Part shown: in pieces, positions 6,357 to 6,455 of the stretch
How positions within the stretch are numbered: position 1 is the first letter of the stretch
Layout of the letters: each line of letters starts with the position of its first letter
The notes under the pieces: model-generated
Told to the model about the DNA's origin: nothing
What the model saw: the letters and a program-made list of their open reading frames with translations, nothing else
Databases searched by the model: none
Source of the DNA: Thiobacillus sp. UBA2487
GTDB lineage: Bacteria > Pseudomonadota > Gammaproteobacteria > Burkholderiales > Sulfuriferulaceae
Assembly: GCA_002341815.1 (NCBI GenBank)
Contig: DDOT01000096.1
Span: 1 to 6,455, forward strand
Direction of reading: 5' to 3'
Length of the DNA: 6,455 bases
Translations under genes and position numbers: made by a program

Positions 6357-6455
6357 TTAGCCCGATCATTTCATGAATTCGCGTGATGATCACGCGGGAT
6401 TTTGTTACAGAGTGGAATGTTATGAAAGCGTGGCGTAGTTGTTCATACGCCTAAA
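6357..6455 (-). mobile_element. MITE-like element, inverted right copy, cut by the window end
   Basis: The reverse complement of the left copy begins here with TTAGCCCGATCATTTCA and continues to the window edge, so 99 bp are visible. Positions 6357-6451 align without gaps to the complement of 5532-5626, with about 12 differences in 95 positions by hand count. The 17-nt core palindrome CGCGTGAT-G-ATCACGCG (6380-6396) is fully conserved. If full length, this copy would end about 65 bp beyond the window. The divergence indicates that the two copies are old or inserted independently. Confidence 0.75.

Noticed and set aside
5463..6455. CRISPR array or phage attachment site
   Set aside because: There are only two long, inverted, diverged copies, with no regular spacer pattern and no integrase or tRNA gene nearby.

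Overview
The window reads as a chromosomal housekeeping segment of a betaproteobacterium. The DnaG N-terminus (MIPQDFIQTLLSRVDIVDVV...), the 70-residue S21 and the HIT protein all resemble betaproteobacterial versions, and GC content is moderate. This placement comes from remembered family resemblance, not a search.

Left arm (1-2153, minus strand): a macromolecular-synthesis operon in the order rpsU (ribosomal protein S21), yqeY (GatB/YqeY-domain protein), dnaG (primase). DnaG runs off the left edge with 444 codons visible. rpoD, which often follows, would lie outside. A good sigma70-type promoter (TTGGAA, 17 nt, TATAAT) precedes rpsU.

Middle (2154-2374): a 221-bp divergent intergenic region between rpsU and dnaX. 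Right arm (2375-5466, plus strand): a compact operon of dnaX (clamp-loader tau subunit), a YbaB/EbfC nucleoid-associated protein gene, recR and a HIT-family protein gene. Stop and start codons overlap at the last two junctions. The two arms together join replication initiation and priming, clamp loading, recombinational repair and translation.

Right end (5463-6455): a class I SAM-dependent methyltransferase gene lies between two inverted copies of a short non-coding element that looks like a MITE. The left copy is complete: 164 bp, perfect 17-bp terminal inverted repeats, TTAA at both tips. It sits exactly on the stop codon of the HIT gene. The right copy starts at 6357 in the opposite orientation and is cut by the window edge. 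It matches the left copy without gaps over 95 bp with about 12 mismatches, counted by hand. Removing the left copy with one TTAA would put the methyltransferase start 8 nt behind the HIT stop, so the element may have split an older operon and now supply its own promoter. This is the least ordinary part of the window. Everything to its left is conserved core genome.
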